Shown here piece by piece: positions 28,326 through 37,508 of a stretch of DNA of 64,000 nt. The stretch's first letter is position 1. Each line of letters opens with the position of its first letter. The stretch is taken from contig MEOA01000009.1 of the NCBI GenBank assembly GCA_001768515.1, forward strand, positions 334 through 64,333. Reading direction: 5' to 3'. Position numbers and translations under genes: made by a program. Below the pieces are notes generated by a model, which searched no databases, had not been told where the DNA came from, and worked only from the letters and a program-made list of their open reading frames with translations. Source of the DNA: Bacteroidetes bacterium GWE2_42_24. GTDB lineage: Bacteria; Bacteroidota; Bacteroidia; Bacteroidales; TTA-H9.

Positions 28326-30451
28326 ACAGGCGCGTAAGTTGCATTCTTTTTTGGTTGCTGGTTTTGCCGGTGATTACAATCCATGTCAGTGCACAGTCGC
28401 TGGTTAATTTTCCTGCCGATTCAACATCCATTGTTCAGTTCACGATCCCTGGGAATCGACCCGTTTCATTGGAGTATAGTCAAATTGATTCAACCATAAA
28501 CTATGCTCATGCCTTCAGGCCGCAATCAAAACCAGGACAGTGGTACGCATGGATGGGAAACAATGGTTTACCTCAATATAATCTTACACCTGATTTTGGC
28601 TCCTCGCAGGGACTTAGCTATGGTCGTACAGGCTTTTCAGTTTACACCACAAATCCTGCAGATGTCTTGTATTACCAGTCGCGGAAGCCATTCTCCAATG
28701 TTACTTATGTGATGGGTCCCGATAGCGAGAATCAACTGGAAGCCCTGCTTAGTAAAAATGTCTATAAAGGAATTACTATCGGTGTAAAGTACCGGCTAAT
28801 CAGTAGTACCGGCCCTTATGCCTATCAGAAAGTTAACAATACCAATCTGGCAGTATCACTGCGCTATTTCTCTCCTGACGGACGCTTTGGAGGGATGGCA
28901 GGCTACCTGCTCAATACATATACTGTTCAGGAAAACGGGGGAATTCTTAACCCTGACGACTTTACAAACAATGTAGAAACCAATCGCTCTGTTATCTCTA
29001 CTCACCTTACTGGTGCTGAATCGCGTAACGGAAATATGAGAGCCTTCTTCACACTGTTTTATGAACCTGCCATCCCATATAGACATGGTGATACAATGCT
29101 CTCAAAACTTTCTGGCTTGAATCGAGATGTGCCTGCTGTCAATCAGTATGATAGTCTGGTTCTCGCCAGACAAAGGATATCTCCCCCTGATAGTATACGA
29201 AAGCAATCTTTCCGGTTGCCTGCTGAATTGGCAGATGATTCTTCCCGTTTATCATTGCGAGACACTTTAAAACCTGCTAACCAAATGGCAGGGAGGCCGA
29301 CTGATTCCATACTGGCCCCGACGGATAGTCTGAAGCGGCTGACGCGTGCGCTGAAATTTTTTGGATTAGGCCGGTTTCAACATTCGTTTGTTTATTCGCG
29401 TGATGCCTATGTATATGATGATGCTTACCCTCAATCAGGCTTTTACCAGAATATCTATAATGATTCAACCTCAACCTTTGATACGGTATGTCTTTACAAA
29501 TTTGAGAACGAGATTTCATGGACTAATGCAGGTTTTCTCCACCAGAATAAGTTACCCATCGCCTTCCGGTTTGCGGTAAAACACCAGTATGCCGAGCTCA
29601 AAACCCCAACCCGTAACAAAGTATTTAATCAGTTGGTTCCTAATGGATCAGTTGAACTGAAATTGTGGGATCGTTTTTCGCTCTCGGGCTATGGCTTTAT
29701 TGTAAAAGGCGATTACAACGATGGTGATCTTGGCCTGCGCGGAAGTATCAACCTAAGGGTTGGTACCCGTCCTGATGATGGTTTCAGGGGTGAGGCCGGG
29801 TTTTACAGCGAGATGCCCGGTTATTTCTTTCAGTACTACCAGTCGAATCATTTTCAGTGGGACAACAGTTTTGATCGTCAGGAAACATGGTTTGCGAAGG
29901 TGAGGTTGAAATATGGTGTGGCTTCGGCGGGAGCAGATTATTACCTGCTGAATCAATTTGTATACCTTAATGAGAAAGCTATACCTGTACAGCATAGTGC
30001 AGAGATGTCGGTTGCCCGGGTTTGGGCAGGTGTAAAACTGAAGCTTGGACGATGGGATATGGATGGTCAGACTGTGTACCAGTTCGCCAGCGATACATCG
30101 GTGATACGGTTACCACAGTTATTGGTAAGGGCTACTATCTTCTATACGGGGAATATGTTTGAAAAGGCTCTGAAGATACAGCCCGGAGTCGATTTTTATT
30201 GGTATCCGGCCTATACCGGCAATGGCTATATGCCCGCGCTACAGTCGTTTTATCTTCAGGATGTGAGAACTATCGGGGGGTATCCCTGGATCGATCTGTT
30301 TGTTAATTTCCGAGTAAAGCGGGCTGTCCTGTTCTTAAGATACCGGCATTTAAATGCAGCATTTACAGGGTATAATTACGTCGATGTACCCGGTTATCCA
30401 CTGCCTGATGGGGGAATCAATTTCGGGGTGTCGTGGAATTTCTACGATTAA
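28322..30451 (+). CDS. Putative outer-membrane porin (Porin_10 family)
   Basis: A 709-residue outer-membrane protein. A signal peptide (FWLLVLPVITIHVSA then QS) leads into a long region rich in alternating aromatic and polar residues, typical of beta-barrel strands (GITIGVKYRLISSTGPYAYQ, LAVSLRYFSPDGRFGGMAGY, PIAFRFAVKHQYAELKTP). It ends with a final strand closing in Phe-Tyr-Asp (NFGVSWNFYD), a normal barrel C-terminus. It resembles the Bacteroidota putative porin family (Porin_10) in length and in the N-terminal YAHAFRPQSKPGQWYAWMGN region. A disordered, charged insert at about residues 275-340 interrupts the barrel. Substrate unknown. It overlaps the methyltransferase gene by 4 bp. Confidence 0.85.
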   Translation: MNRRVSCILFWLLVLPVITIHVSAQSLVNFPADSTSIVQFTIPGNRPVSLEYSQIDSTINYAHAFRPQSKPGQWYAWMGNNGLPQYNLTPDFGSSQGLSYGRTGFSVYTTNPADVLYYQSRKPFSNVTYVMGPDSENQLEALLSKNVYKGITIGVKYRLISSTGPYAYQKVNNTNLAVSLRYFSPDGRFGGMAGYLLNTYTVQENGGILNPDDFTNNVETNRSVISTHLTGAESRNGNMRAFFTLFYEPAIPYRHGDTMLSKLSGLNRDVPAVNQYDSLVLARQRISPPDSIRKQSFRLPAELADDSSRLSLRDTLKPANQMAGRPTDSILAPTDSLKRLTRALKFFGLGRFQHSFVYSRDAYVYDDAYPQSGFYQNIYNDSTSTFDTVCLYKFENEISWTNAGFLHQNKLPIAFRFAVKHQYAELKTPTRNKVFNQLVPNGSVELKLWDRFSLSGYGFIVKGDYNDGDLGLRGSINLRVGTRPDDGFRGEAGFYSEMPGYFFQYYQSNHFQWDNSFDRQETWFAKVRLKYGVASAGADYYLLNQFVYLNEKAIPVQHSAEMSVARVWAGVKLKLGRWDMDGQTVYQFASDTSVIRLPQLLVRATIFYTGNMFEKALKIQPGVDFYWYPAYTGNGYMPALQSFYLQDVRTIGGYPWIDLFVNFRVKRAVLFLRYRHLNAAFTGYNYVDVPGYPLPDGGINFGVSWNFYD

Positions 30452-30627
30452 GGCAGGTTAAGGTTAGCTGTTATTTCTGATCAGGGCTTGTAAGTATTCT
30501 TGTGCTCAAAACCTGAACTGTTATATAGAGTTATTCCTATTCCCCAAATCAGGAATCTTGCATGAAGGACAGAAGTGCTAATTATCAGGCATGAAGCGCA
30601 GGCTAATTGAACCTATGAATTGTTGAG

Positions 30628-30942
30628 TCAAACAACACCTGAGTTTTTTATCTTTTCCTCAACTGACTTTACTTTTTGTTCCATTCTTCCCATCGGGCTT
30701 TTTTTAATGTCGAAATTGGCTGAGAGGTATACTCTTCCGCAATCTGGTTCGAGTAGTCTGTATGCTTTGTTTATCATCTCAAGGGCTTCGCCAAGGGTTT
30801 CTGTTTCGACGATGGTAGCCATGGGTGTGAGTTGATGAATAAACCCTTCGCGTCTGATCATTCCTAAAATGCGACTCACATATAGACTTACACTGGCCCC
30901 TTTGTCGGTCGGGAACATGGCAAATTGAACAATTACTGACAT
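30628..30942 (-). CDS. MTH1187-family thiamine-binding protein (UPF0045)
   Basis: A 104-residue ferredoxin-like protein. The motifs VIVQFAMFPTDKGASVS, SRILGMIRREGFIHQLTPM and the ATIVETETLGEALEMINKAY helix are typical of the MTH1187/YkoF-like group, which binds thiamine or related pyrimidines as a small cytoplasmic tetramer. Full length. It is alone on the minus strand between plus-strand genes, with no thiamine transporter or TPP riboswitch nearby. Confidence 0.88.
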   Translation of the reverse strand: MSVIVQFAMFPTDKGASVSLYVSRILGMIRREGFIHQLTPMATIVETETLGEALEMINKAYRLLEPDCGRVYLSANFDIKKSPMGRMEQKVKSVEEKIKNSGVV

Positions 30943-31173
30943 AAGCGTTTTTTTTATTGGCAGTTTGTGTTTTGATAAGTATCAGGTTTCAGTTCTGACT
31001 ATACTGAGACTGCCTGTTCAGGTTAGCAGAGTTGAAACTCCCTGTAGTCGGTTCATGTGGCTCGAAATACATCAAGCGTGAGTCACAAGAAACGGGAATT
31101 AAGAAGTCACAAAGTTACCCCTTCCTTTCAATACCACACGATAGGTTAATTATTTCTTAACCGGGACTTAATG

Positions 31174-31201
31174 TTGGGGTGATGAGCCATAGATACCTTT
31201 G
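31174..31201 (+). promoter_or_regulatory. Promoter of the response regulator gene
   Basis: TTG (31174-31176), 17 bases, TACCTTTG (31194-31201). The -7 box is exact and the spacer slightly short. It covers the longest possible start of the gene (31179), which supports the internal ATG at 31227. Confidence 0.45.
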
Positions 31202-31226
31202 CCGAATCAAATTCCTTTCGAAAATC

Positions 31227-31913
31227 ATGCAGACGAATAATGAAACAGCCAGAATTTTACTGGTTGATGATGAGGTGGATATACTCGAGTTTCTGGGATA
31301 CAATCTGCGTAAGGCAGGTTTTGAAGTGCACACTGCAGGTAATGGACAGGATGGGTACCAGTTGGCTTGCAGCCTCAAACCTCAGTTGATAGTCCTCGAT
31401 ATTATGATGCCCGGAATGGATGGCATAGAGACCTGTCAACTGATCAGACAAACGCCCGAAATCGCTGATGCATTCATTGTATTTCTTACAGCACGTGGAG
31501 AGGATTATTCACAAATCGCGGGCTTTGATGCAGGTGCTGATGATTATGTCAAGAAGCCAGTGAAACCTGCTGTGCTTGTTAGCAGGATTAAGGCTCTGCT
31601 GAGGCGTGGCGCAGTCGCTGAGACAACTTCAGAGATTATTCAAGCCAGAGATTTCATCATCGACAAGGAACGATACCTTGTGGTAAAGGATGAGAAGGAA
31701 ATTGCCCTATCGAAGAAAGAATTTGAGTTGTTGGTATTTCTGACTTCTCGCCCCGGGAAGGTGTTTAGTCGTGATGATATATTTGAGAATGTCTGGGGTT
31801 CGGATGTTGTAGTGGGAGATCGCACCATCGATGTGCATATCCGAAAATTGCGTGAAAAGATAGGGATGGATTACATTCGTACATATAAAGGGATCGGATA
31901 CAGTTACGTATAG
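31227..31913 (+). CDS. OmpR/PhoB-family response regulator (no adjacent kinase)
   Basis: A 228-residue two-component regulator. The receiver domain (about 8-125) has the acidic pair VDDE, the phosphate acceptor Asp58 in LIVLDIMMPGMDG, and the switch lysine in DDYVKKPVKP. The winged-helix DNA-binding domain (about 140-228) shows KKEFELLVFLTSRPGKVFSR and TIDVHIRKLREKIG ... YKGIGYSYV, as in PhoB. The start at 31227 fits the promoter just upstream. No histidine kinase gene is next to it: the next gene, aroE, is on the other strand. Its partner and targets are unknown. Confidence 0.92.
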   Translation: MQTNNETARILLVDDEVDILEFLGYNLRKAGFEVHTAGNGQDGYQLACSLKPQLIVLDIMMPGMDGIETCQLIRQTPEIADAFIVFLTARGEDYSQIAGFDAGADDYVKKPVKPAVLVSRIKALLRRGAVAETTSEIIQARDFIIDKERYLVVKDEKEIALSKKEFELLVFLTSRPGKVFSRDDIFENVWGSDVVVGDRTIDVHIRKLREKIGMDYIRTYKGIGYSYV

Positions 31914-31973
31914 GATTGCTGTTTTAATGGCTGCCGTTCATTATAAAAAATACAGACGGGCCTTATCTCTGAT

Positions 31974-32720
31974 TCATTGTTTCTTCATCCAGATTCTCCA
32001 GGTTTCTTCAGCCTGCGCGATAAGCATCTGATAACCATTTACACAAGTAGCTCCACGGCTAAGCCCTTCTTTCAGGAAGGATGTGACCGCCGGATTATAG
32101 ACAAGATCGAACAATATGTGATCGGAGCCTATTGCATCGTAAGGAAGGGGGAGTGGTTGAAATGAAAAGCCACTGGTACCAACCGGAGTGCAATTAATCA
32201 GGAGATGGTGCTGTCTGATGGTTTCTGGATTGATTTCATTGTAAATCATCCGATTGGTGCCGGAAGTTCGCGACACCAATCTGAATGGGATTCTCATATT
32301 ATTCAATACAAAACTCGTAGCTGCTGCTGCGCCTCCTGTCCCAAAGATTAAAGCCCCGTTTGGTTTTTTGCCAAGATTACTGAGGGTGATCTGTATTCCC
32401 GCGACGTCGGTATTGTGGCCTGTAAGGTATATCTGGGCTCCCTTCCTTATCACCTGAACTGTATTAACAGCACCTGCCACTTTCGCTTCTTCTGAAAGGG
32501 CGCTAAGAAATGGTATGATTTTTATTTTATACGGGATGGTAACGTTAAAACCGACGAGTTCGGGTTTTGATCTGATTAGTTGATGCAATAAGGTGATTTC
32601 CTGGAGTGGCATAAGCTCATACCTGCAACCGGAGATGTTTTCAGTGGCCCACTTCTTAGTGAAGAGGTCGGACGAAAAAGAATGACCCAACGGGTAGCCT
32701 ATGAGCCCGAAAATTTTCAT
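31974..32720 (-). CDS. aroE: Shikimate dehydrogenase
   Basis: A 248-residue enzyme that reduces 3-dehydroshikimate to shikimate with NADPH, in aromatic amino-acid synthesis. The substrate-binding N-terminal domain has GYPLGHSFSS and the catalytic lysine in FNVTIPYKIKI. The aspartate partner is in LTGHNTDVAGI. The Rossmann nucleotide site GTGGAAAATSFVL is preserved, and the C-terminal motif NGYQMLIAQAE closes the substrate site. The ATG at 32720 is chosen over a TTG one codon earlier. The start codon overlaps the stop of the VTT gene by one base (TGATG), so the two are translationally coupled. Confidence 0.95.
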   Translation of the reverse strand: MKIFGLIGYPLGHSFSSDLFTKKWATENISGCRYELMPLQEITLLHQLIRSKPELVGFNVTIPYKIKIIPFLSALSEEAKVAGAVNTVQVIRKGAQIYLTGHNTDVAGIQITLSNLGKKPNGALIFGTGGAAAATSFVLNNMRIPFRLVSRTSGTNRMIYNEINPETIRQHHLLINCTPVGTSGFSFQPLPLPYDAIGSDHILFDLVYNPAVTSFLKEGLSRGATCVNGYQMLIAQAEETWRIWMKKQ

Positions 32721-33334
32721 CAAATCACATATTTCAAGAGGACAAAGCTTCCGATTAGTAAAAAGGTGAAGGAAAGAGCGAGAATATTGAAATATTTATC
32801 AATAAACGATTTAATGGAGCTGCCATATTTCCATATGAGCCATGCAATCAGGAAGAAGCGGGCGCCGCGGCTTATAGCAGAAGCAAGGAGGAGCATCGGG
32901 ATGCTGATGTTAAAGGCTCCCGCAGCGATGGTGAACACCTTAAAAGGAATTGGCGTGAAACCTGCCGTAAAGATTACCCAGAAGTCCCATTTTTCATACA
33001 TTGCTTTTGTGTTGATAAACAGTTCATGGGTAAAGCCAGGGATGTTGTCGAAAAACAGATTAGCAAAGCTGCTGTACCCCCCGGCTGTATCATACCACGC
33101 AAAATGTCCGATGGAATAGCCTCCAAGGGCCCCTGTTACGGAGGCAATTGTACAGATAGCGGCAAATTTGAAAGCCTTCGACTGTGCACCCAATACCAGG
33201 GCAATAAGCAATGGGTCAGGAGGAATAGGGAAAAAACTTGCTTCAGCAAATGCGAGGATAAAAAGTGCTGCCGTGCCATATGGACTATCAGCCCAATCAA
33301 GCACCCAATCGTAGAGTCTTCGGAAAATTTTCAT
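32720..33334 (-). CDS. VTT-domain (DedA/YqaA-like) membrane protein
   Basis: A 204-residue inner-membrane protein. I set the start at 33334 (MKIFRRLYDWVLDWADSPYG), since the longer frame adds a hydrophilic, atypical leader. It has four to five hydrophobic segments and the DedA-type features FAEASFFPIPPDPLLIALVL and FTAGFTPIPFKVFTIAAGAF, which form re-entrant loops in this superfamily. The YqaA branch lacks a firm function; relatives scramble or flip lipids. It lies between the TPR gene (43 bp upstream) and aroE (overlapping). Confidence 0.88.
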   Translation of the reverse strand: MKIFRRLYDWVLDWADSPYGTAALFILAFAEASFFPIPPDPLLIALVLGAQSKAFKFAAICTIASVTGALGGYSIGHFAWYDTAGGYSSFANLFFDNIPGFTHELFINTKAMYEKWDFWVIFTAGFTPIPFKVFTIAAGAFNISIPMLLLASAISRGARFFLIAWLIWKYGSSIKSFIDKYFNILALSFTFLLIGSFVLLKYVI

Positions 33335-33377
33335 GTAAAAGGGGTGGGTGTGTTTTAGCGCACTTGTTTTAAAATCA

Positions 33378-34793
33378 CTATACTTTTTTCTTGTGCAGGT
33401 GGAGGTAAATGAGTTTCTGGTATTCGAGCCGTTTGCGTAATTGCGGCATAGCGTCGAAAACGGTATTGTATCCTTCGGCATCTAATTCAAGTCCGGAGAT
33501 AAAATGCTGCCGGGCTTCATTCTGATATCCCAGTCGGGCATAACTTACTGTCAGCCGGTAATGGATAGTGCCATTGCTGGGTTGAAGAATCAAACCTTGC
33601 TGAAGTGTCTTCAATGCATCACCAAAACGGCCCATCAGATCATACAATTCGGCCAGATCAACCCATATCATCGTGTTGTCAGGAGCCAGTTCGCTCACTA
33701 GTATATATTCTTTAACAGCATCTTCCTGTCGATCGTTTTTGCGAAGCAGGTCGCCCATGAAGTAATGATATTCCGGATTTTGAGGATCTGCTTCGATAGC
33801 TTGAGTGATGTATTTGAGTGCCAGTTTGAAATTTCCAAGTTGGTCATGAGCCATTCCAAGACCGATGTAGGCATCGTTTAGCTGGCCTTCTGATTGGATT
33901 GCCTTTTCATAATATGCAACGGCCTGATGGTAATCTTCAAGCTTTTCGTAACACTCTCCGATGTAGTAAAATGTCAGGGCTTCAGGGTCTTCGTGCTCAA
34001 AAGTCTCGAGGTAGGTGTTAATGGCTTCGCGGTAGAGATCCATATTGGCCTGAGAGTTGGCTTTATTGAAGTAGGCCGATGCGAAGGCAGGCTCAATGGC
34101 GATGGCAAAATCATAAGCATCGATGGCTTTTTCATAGAGTCCTATGGTGTTGTAAGCGATTCCGAGATTAAACCACCCGTCGATGGAGTAGGGGTTATCG
34201 TCGAGAAATTTCTGAAAGAACCCAATGGCAAGTGTTGTCTGATCAGTAAGCTCATAGCAAAACGCCAGTTCATTAAGGCTGCTCTCGTTATCGGGATTGA
34301 TTTCCAGTGCTTGTTTCAGGAAGTTAATGGCTTTGTCATACTGACCTGTCTTTTCATATTCCATCGCAATATTCAGGTAGATTTCGTCGTTTTCCGAATC
34401 AAGGCTAAGTGCTTTCTTGAATTCCGAAACTGATTTGTCGAATTGCCTGAGTTTGCTGAAGATGGCCCCGCGCGTCATGTGTAATTCTGCGTTGGAAGCC
34501 TCTATTTCCGACAGGTTGTCAAGGATATTGAGTGCCCGTTGTGTGTGGTCGGTAGAGGCGTAAAGTTGTGCCTTTTTAAGCTGAAAAGTGGCGCTTGTGG
34601 GATGCTGATTGACGGCGTGATTAATGGCTTCACGTGAACGCAGATGGTCATCGGCCTCAAGATAGTAGTTGATAATTTGTTCAAATTCTTCTACGTCAAA
34701 GAAATAGACATTCCCTTGCTGAATCATTTGTTCAAACCGATCAACCAATTCTTCGGGTTCATAGAGGTCATCGTCATCAAAATCTTCATTCAT
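33378..34793 (-). CDS. TPR-repeat protein
   Basis: A 471-residue protein starting at the ATG at 34793 (MNEDFDDDDLYEPEELVDRF). It consists almost entirely of about 11-12 tetratricopeptide repeats, for example AIEPAFASAYFNKANSQANM and YDKAINFLKQALEINPDN. There is no signal peptide, membrane segment or extra domain. It probably acts as a cytoplasmic scaffold; the partner is unknown. It is the first gene of a run with the VTT protein and aroE. Confidence 0.9.
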   Translation of the reverse strand: MNEDFDDDDLYEPEELVDRFEQMIQQGNVYFFDVEEFEQIINYYLEADDHLRSREAINHAVNQHPTSATFQLKKAQLYASTDHTQRALNILDNLSEIEASNAELHMTRGAIFSKLRQFDKSVSEFKKALSLDSENDEIYLNIAMEYEKTGQYDKAINFLKQALEINPDNESSLNELAFCYELTDQTTLAIGFFQKFLDDNPYSIDGWFNLGIAYNTIGLYEKAIDAYDFAIAIEPAFASAYFNKANSQANMDLYREAINTYLETFEHEDPEALTFYYIGECYEKLEDYHQAVAYYEKAIQSEGQLNDAYIGLGMAHDQLGNFKLALKYITQAIEADPQNPEYHYFMGDLLRKNDRQEDAVKEYILVSELAPDNTMIWVDLAELYDLMGRFGDALKTLQQGLILQPSNGTIHYRLTVSYARLGYQNEARQHFISGLELDAEGYNTVFDAMPQLRKRLEYQKLIYLHLHKKKV

Positions 34794-34992
34794 GTGTGTG
34801 CTTTTTCTTGAATGCAAAATTAATACTTTTTTTGGTGATGGTAGCAGATGGTTATGAAAGGTGCATTTGTAACCATTTGACAGTATGTGTTGTTAATCCA
34901 ATGTTCGTAACTTTTTCTCCACTATCGGATAGTTTAATCATGAACATTATTATATTTAATACTTTTACTATAAAATTTTTAAGTAGAATTTA

Positions 34993-36390
34993 ATGACATT
35001 AATTCGTTCAATTTCAGGTATCAGGGGTACTATTGGGGGTGTCCCGGGTGAAGGGCTTACGCCCGATGATGTCGTCCGTTACACCGCTGCCTTTGCCTCA
35101 TTTCTGATGGAGTACTATGCTAAGCCGAAGCTTAGGATGGTGATAGGCCGCGATGCCCGCATTTCAGGTTATGTTGTGAACAAGCTGGCCATTGGAACAC
35201 TCGAAGCTATGGGGATAGATGTTACCGACATTGGACTCACTACCACACCAACAGCAGAAATGGCAGTTACAAGGTTTGGAGCCGATGGTGGTATTATTCT
35301 GACCGCCAGTCATAACCCAAAACAATGGAACGCCTTAAAGTTGCTTAATGCTAGTGGGGAGTTCATTTCTGCTTCTGATGGTGCCAGAGTGCTTGAAATT
35401 GCCGAAACTCAATCTTATAGGTATGCTGATGTCGATAACCTGGGTCATAGCGAATGTGACAATACTATGCTTGACTGGCACATACAGCAAATCCTGTCGT
35501 TACCACTTGTTGACGCAGAAGCCATTGCAAAGGCAGGTTTCAGGGTTGCTGTGGATGCCGTGAATTCTACCGGAGGAATAGCTATTCCTGCACTACTTAG
35601 ATCTTTGGGAGTAAAAGAGATCATCGAGTTAAATTGTGATCCCTCAGGTCGTTTTGCCCATAATCCCGAACCTTTACCTGAAAATCTTCGTGAGATATCA
35701 GAGTTGATGACTCATTCGAAAGCACACTTGGGTATTGTTGTCGATCCTGATGTTGATAGACTGGCATTGGTCTGCGAAGATGGAGGAATGTTTGGTGAAG
35801 AGTATACGCTGGTTGCAGTAGCCGATTATGTACTTTCGAAGACCGGAGGTAATACGGTCAGCAACCTTTCGTCGACAAGGGCCTTGCAGGTTGTTACCGA
35901 AAAGGCTGGATACGCTTATGCTGCCTCGGCAGTTGGTGAGGTGAACGTCGTTGATCTGATGAAATCAACTAATGCTGTCATTGGCGGAGAGGGCAATGGT
36001 GGTGTGATTTACCCGGCGTTGCATTATGGGCGGGATGCCCTTGTCGGGGTTGCATTATTTCTGAGTCATTTGGCTCATTCAGGGAAGAAATGTTCGATGT
36101 TTCGCAGACAATATCCCGATTTTTTTATTTCCAAAAATAAAATTGAATTGTTTGCAGGTATTGATACTGACAAGATTATGGCTGAAATGAAGGTTCGCTA
36201 TCAAATGATGCACATCAATACAACTGATGGCATCAGAATCGATTTTGGTGAAGAGTGGGTGCACCTGCGTAAATCGAACACCGAACCCATCATCAGGATT
36301 TATTCCGAAAGTGATACAATGGGAAAAGCCGATCATCTGGCTGGTAAAATTCTTGGCGATATCCGGGAAATTGTGAAGATGATGATTTAA
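34993..36390 (+). CDS. glmM: Phosphoglucosamine mutase
   Basis: A 465-residue enzyme of the alpha-D-phosphohexomutase family that most likely converts glucosamine-6-phosphate to glucosamine-1-phosphate for cell-wall and lipopolysaccharide synthesis. The phosphoserine is Ser106 in LTASHNPKQWNALKL. The metal loop DPDVDRLAL and the sugar-binding loop GGEGNGGVIYP follow, and the C-terminal phosphate-binding loop is RKSNTEPIIRIY. Bacteroidota homologues have this exact pattern, but phosphomannomutase/phosphoglucomutase activity cannot be excluded. It starts with ISGIRGTIGG, the usual family N-terminus. Single gene. Confidence 0.9.
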   Translation: MTLIRSISGIRGTIGGVPGEGLTPDDVVRYTAAFASFLMEYYAKPKLRMVIGRDARISGYVVNKLAIGTLEAMGIDVTDIGLTTTPTAEMAVTRFGADGGIILTASHNPKQWNALKLLNASGEFISASDGARVLEIAETQSYRYADVDNLGHSECDNTMLDWHIQQILSLPLVDAEAIAKAGFRVAVDAVNSTGGIAIPALLRSLGVKEIIELNCDPSGRFAHNPEPLPENLREISELMTHSKAHLGIVVDPDVDRLALVCEDGGMFGEEYTLVAVADYVLSKTGGNTVSNLSSTRALQVVTEKAGYAYAASAVGEVNVVDLMKSTNAVIGGEGNGGVIYPALHYGRDALVGVALFLSHLAHSGKKCSMFRRQYPDFFISKNKIELFAGIDTDKIMAEMKVRYQMMHINTTDGIRIDFGEEWVHLRKSNTEPIIRIYSESDTMGKADHLAGKILGDIREIVKMMI

Positions 36391-36519
36391 TAACTTTTTT
36401 ACAGCCAATATGCATCTTTTACCTTGGATGGCGTGATGTTGTGGTATGAGCATTGTTTAATGTTTTGTCAGACTATTGTAAATATCTTTTACCTTCGCCC
36501 TGAATTAAATATTGATGTT

Positions 36520-36750
36520 ATGCCTCCGCGTAAAACCAGAAAGAAATTCAAACGCCGGCTAAAAAGCAAATCAATCACTGTAAAGCTTACAGGACAGCAG
36601 ATGCTTTCTCTTAATAATTATTGTAAGCTACACGATACCACGCCAAACAAAGTTATCAAGGCAAGGATTTCTCCCTTTACATCTGTCAGGTTCAGGCAGC
36701 TTTCAAAGGATCGATTTGTTTTACCAAATCAACTCGATCTTTTCGGTTAG
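36520..36750 (+). CDS. Small basic conserved hypothetical protein
   Basis: A 76-residue basic protein from the ATG at 36520 (PPRKTRKKFKRRLKSKSITV). After a lysine/arginine-rich start comes VKLTGQQMLSLNNYCKLHDT and TPNKVIKARI, a strand-helix-helix pattern like the ribbon-helix-helix DNA-binding fold. A TACCTTCG box lies at 36490-36497, one mismatch from a -7 element. The frame extends upstream to 36424 but without coding character. A nucleic-acid role is a guess from the composition and fold pattern. Confidence 0.6.
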   Translation: MPPRKTRKKFKRRLKSKSITVKLTGQQMLSLNNYCKLHDTTPNKVIKARISPFTSVRFRQLSKDRFVLPNQLDLFG

Positions 36751-37508
36751 TTTAATTGCATCCGGATCATCTTCTTCGTACAGTTTCGGATTTTGGAGGT
36801 TTTTATTTGCCAACTGGAATCTCGGCTGCTATAGCAATTTTACTGTGGCATTCAAATCAGTTATCCCTTCATCCGAGATACACGCGCTTCTTTCTCCCGC
36901 TTGATTGATGGATTAATCCTTTACTTCGATCGATCGCCACCCGGAACCTGATTCAGCTTCTCTATTCCAATCCTGATGTTTCCCTCAACCATTTTGCTGT
37001 GAGAGTTCTTAAGTATAAAATTAGGAAAAGGTTAACCAGGGGGTAATGTAGAATGTTCGACATCTTGTTACCCGATTAATAGTACTGAAGGCGCTAGTGT
37101 TTATGAGGGTTGTTTGCTGCCTGTCACTTATGAGGTGTTTTATGGAATTAGTGTTTTCTGTCATCTGGTGAGAAGGATTTTTTGCGATGAGTATAATCCG
37201 TAGTTGTTCTTGTAATCGGGCTACATTCTGGTTCTGGATCGTTTGTAGGAAGCATGTAATTCGGCGTTTAGGAGTGATTCTCGCAATGTTCTGTTTATTG
37301 CTGAAAGATTTCCGTTTTTTTTTAAAGGTTTTGGTCAGGTTATGGGTTTAATGATGCTGTGGCATCTCTTTTTTGTTTGCAGCAGTGTATTGAAATCCAG
37401 TATGATATTGATAAAGTGAATGAATATCAGCCGTAAACTAATAATGGGTTTTGCTAAATTGTTTACTTTTGAGTTGTCTTTGAGTTACTAACCTATTTCA
37501 TTTTTTTT
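36751..37508. other. Gene-free stretch of 758 bp
   Basis: No gene, RNA or repeat seen. A TACTTTTG box at 37464-37471 could be the -7 element of the following DUF4397 gene, but without a good -33 partner. Confidence 0.5.
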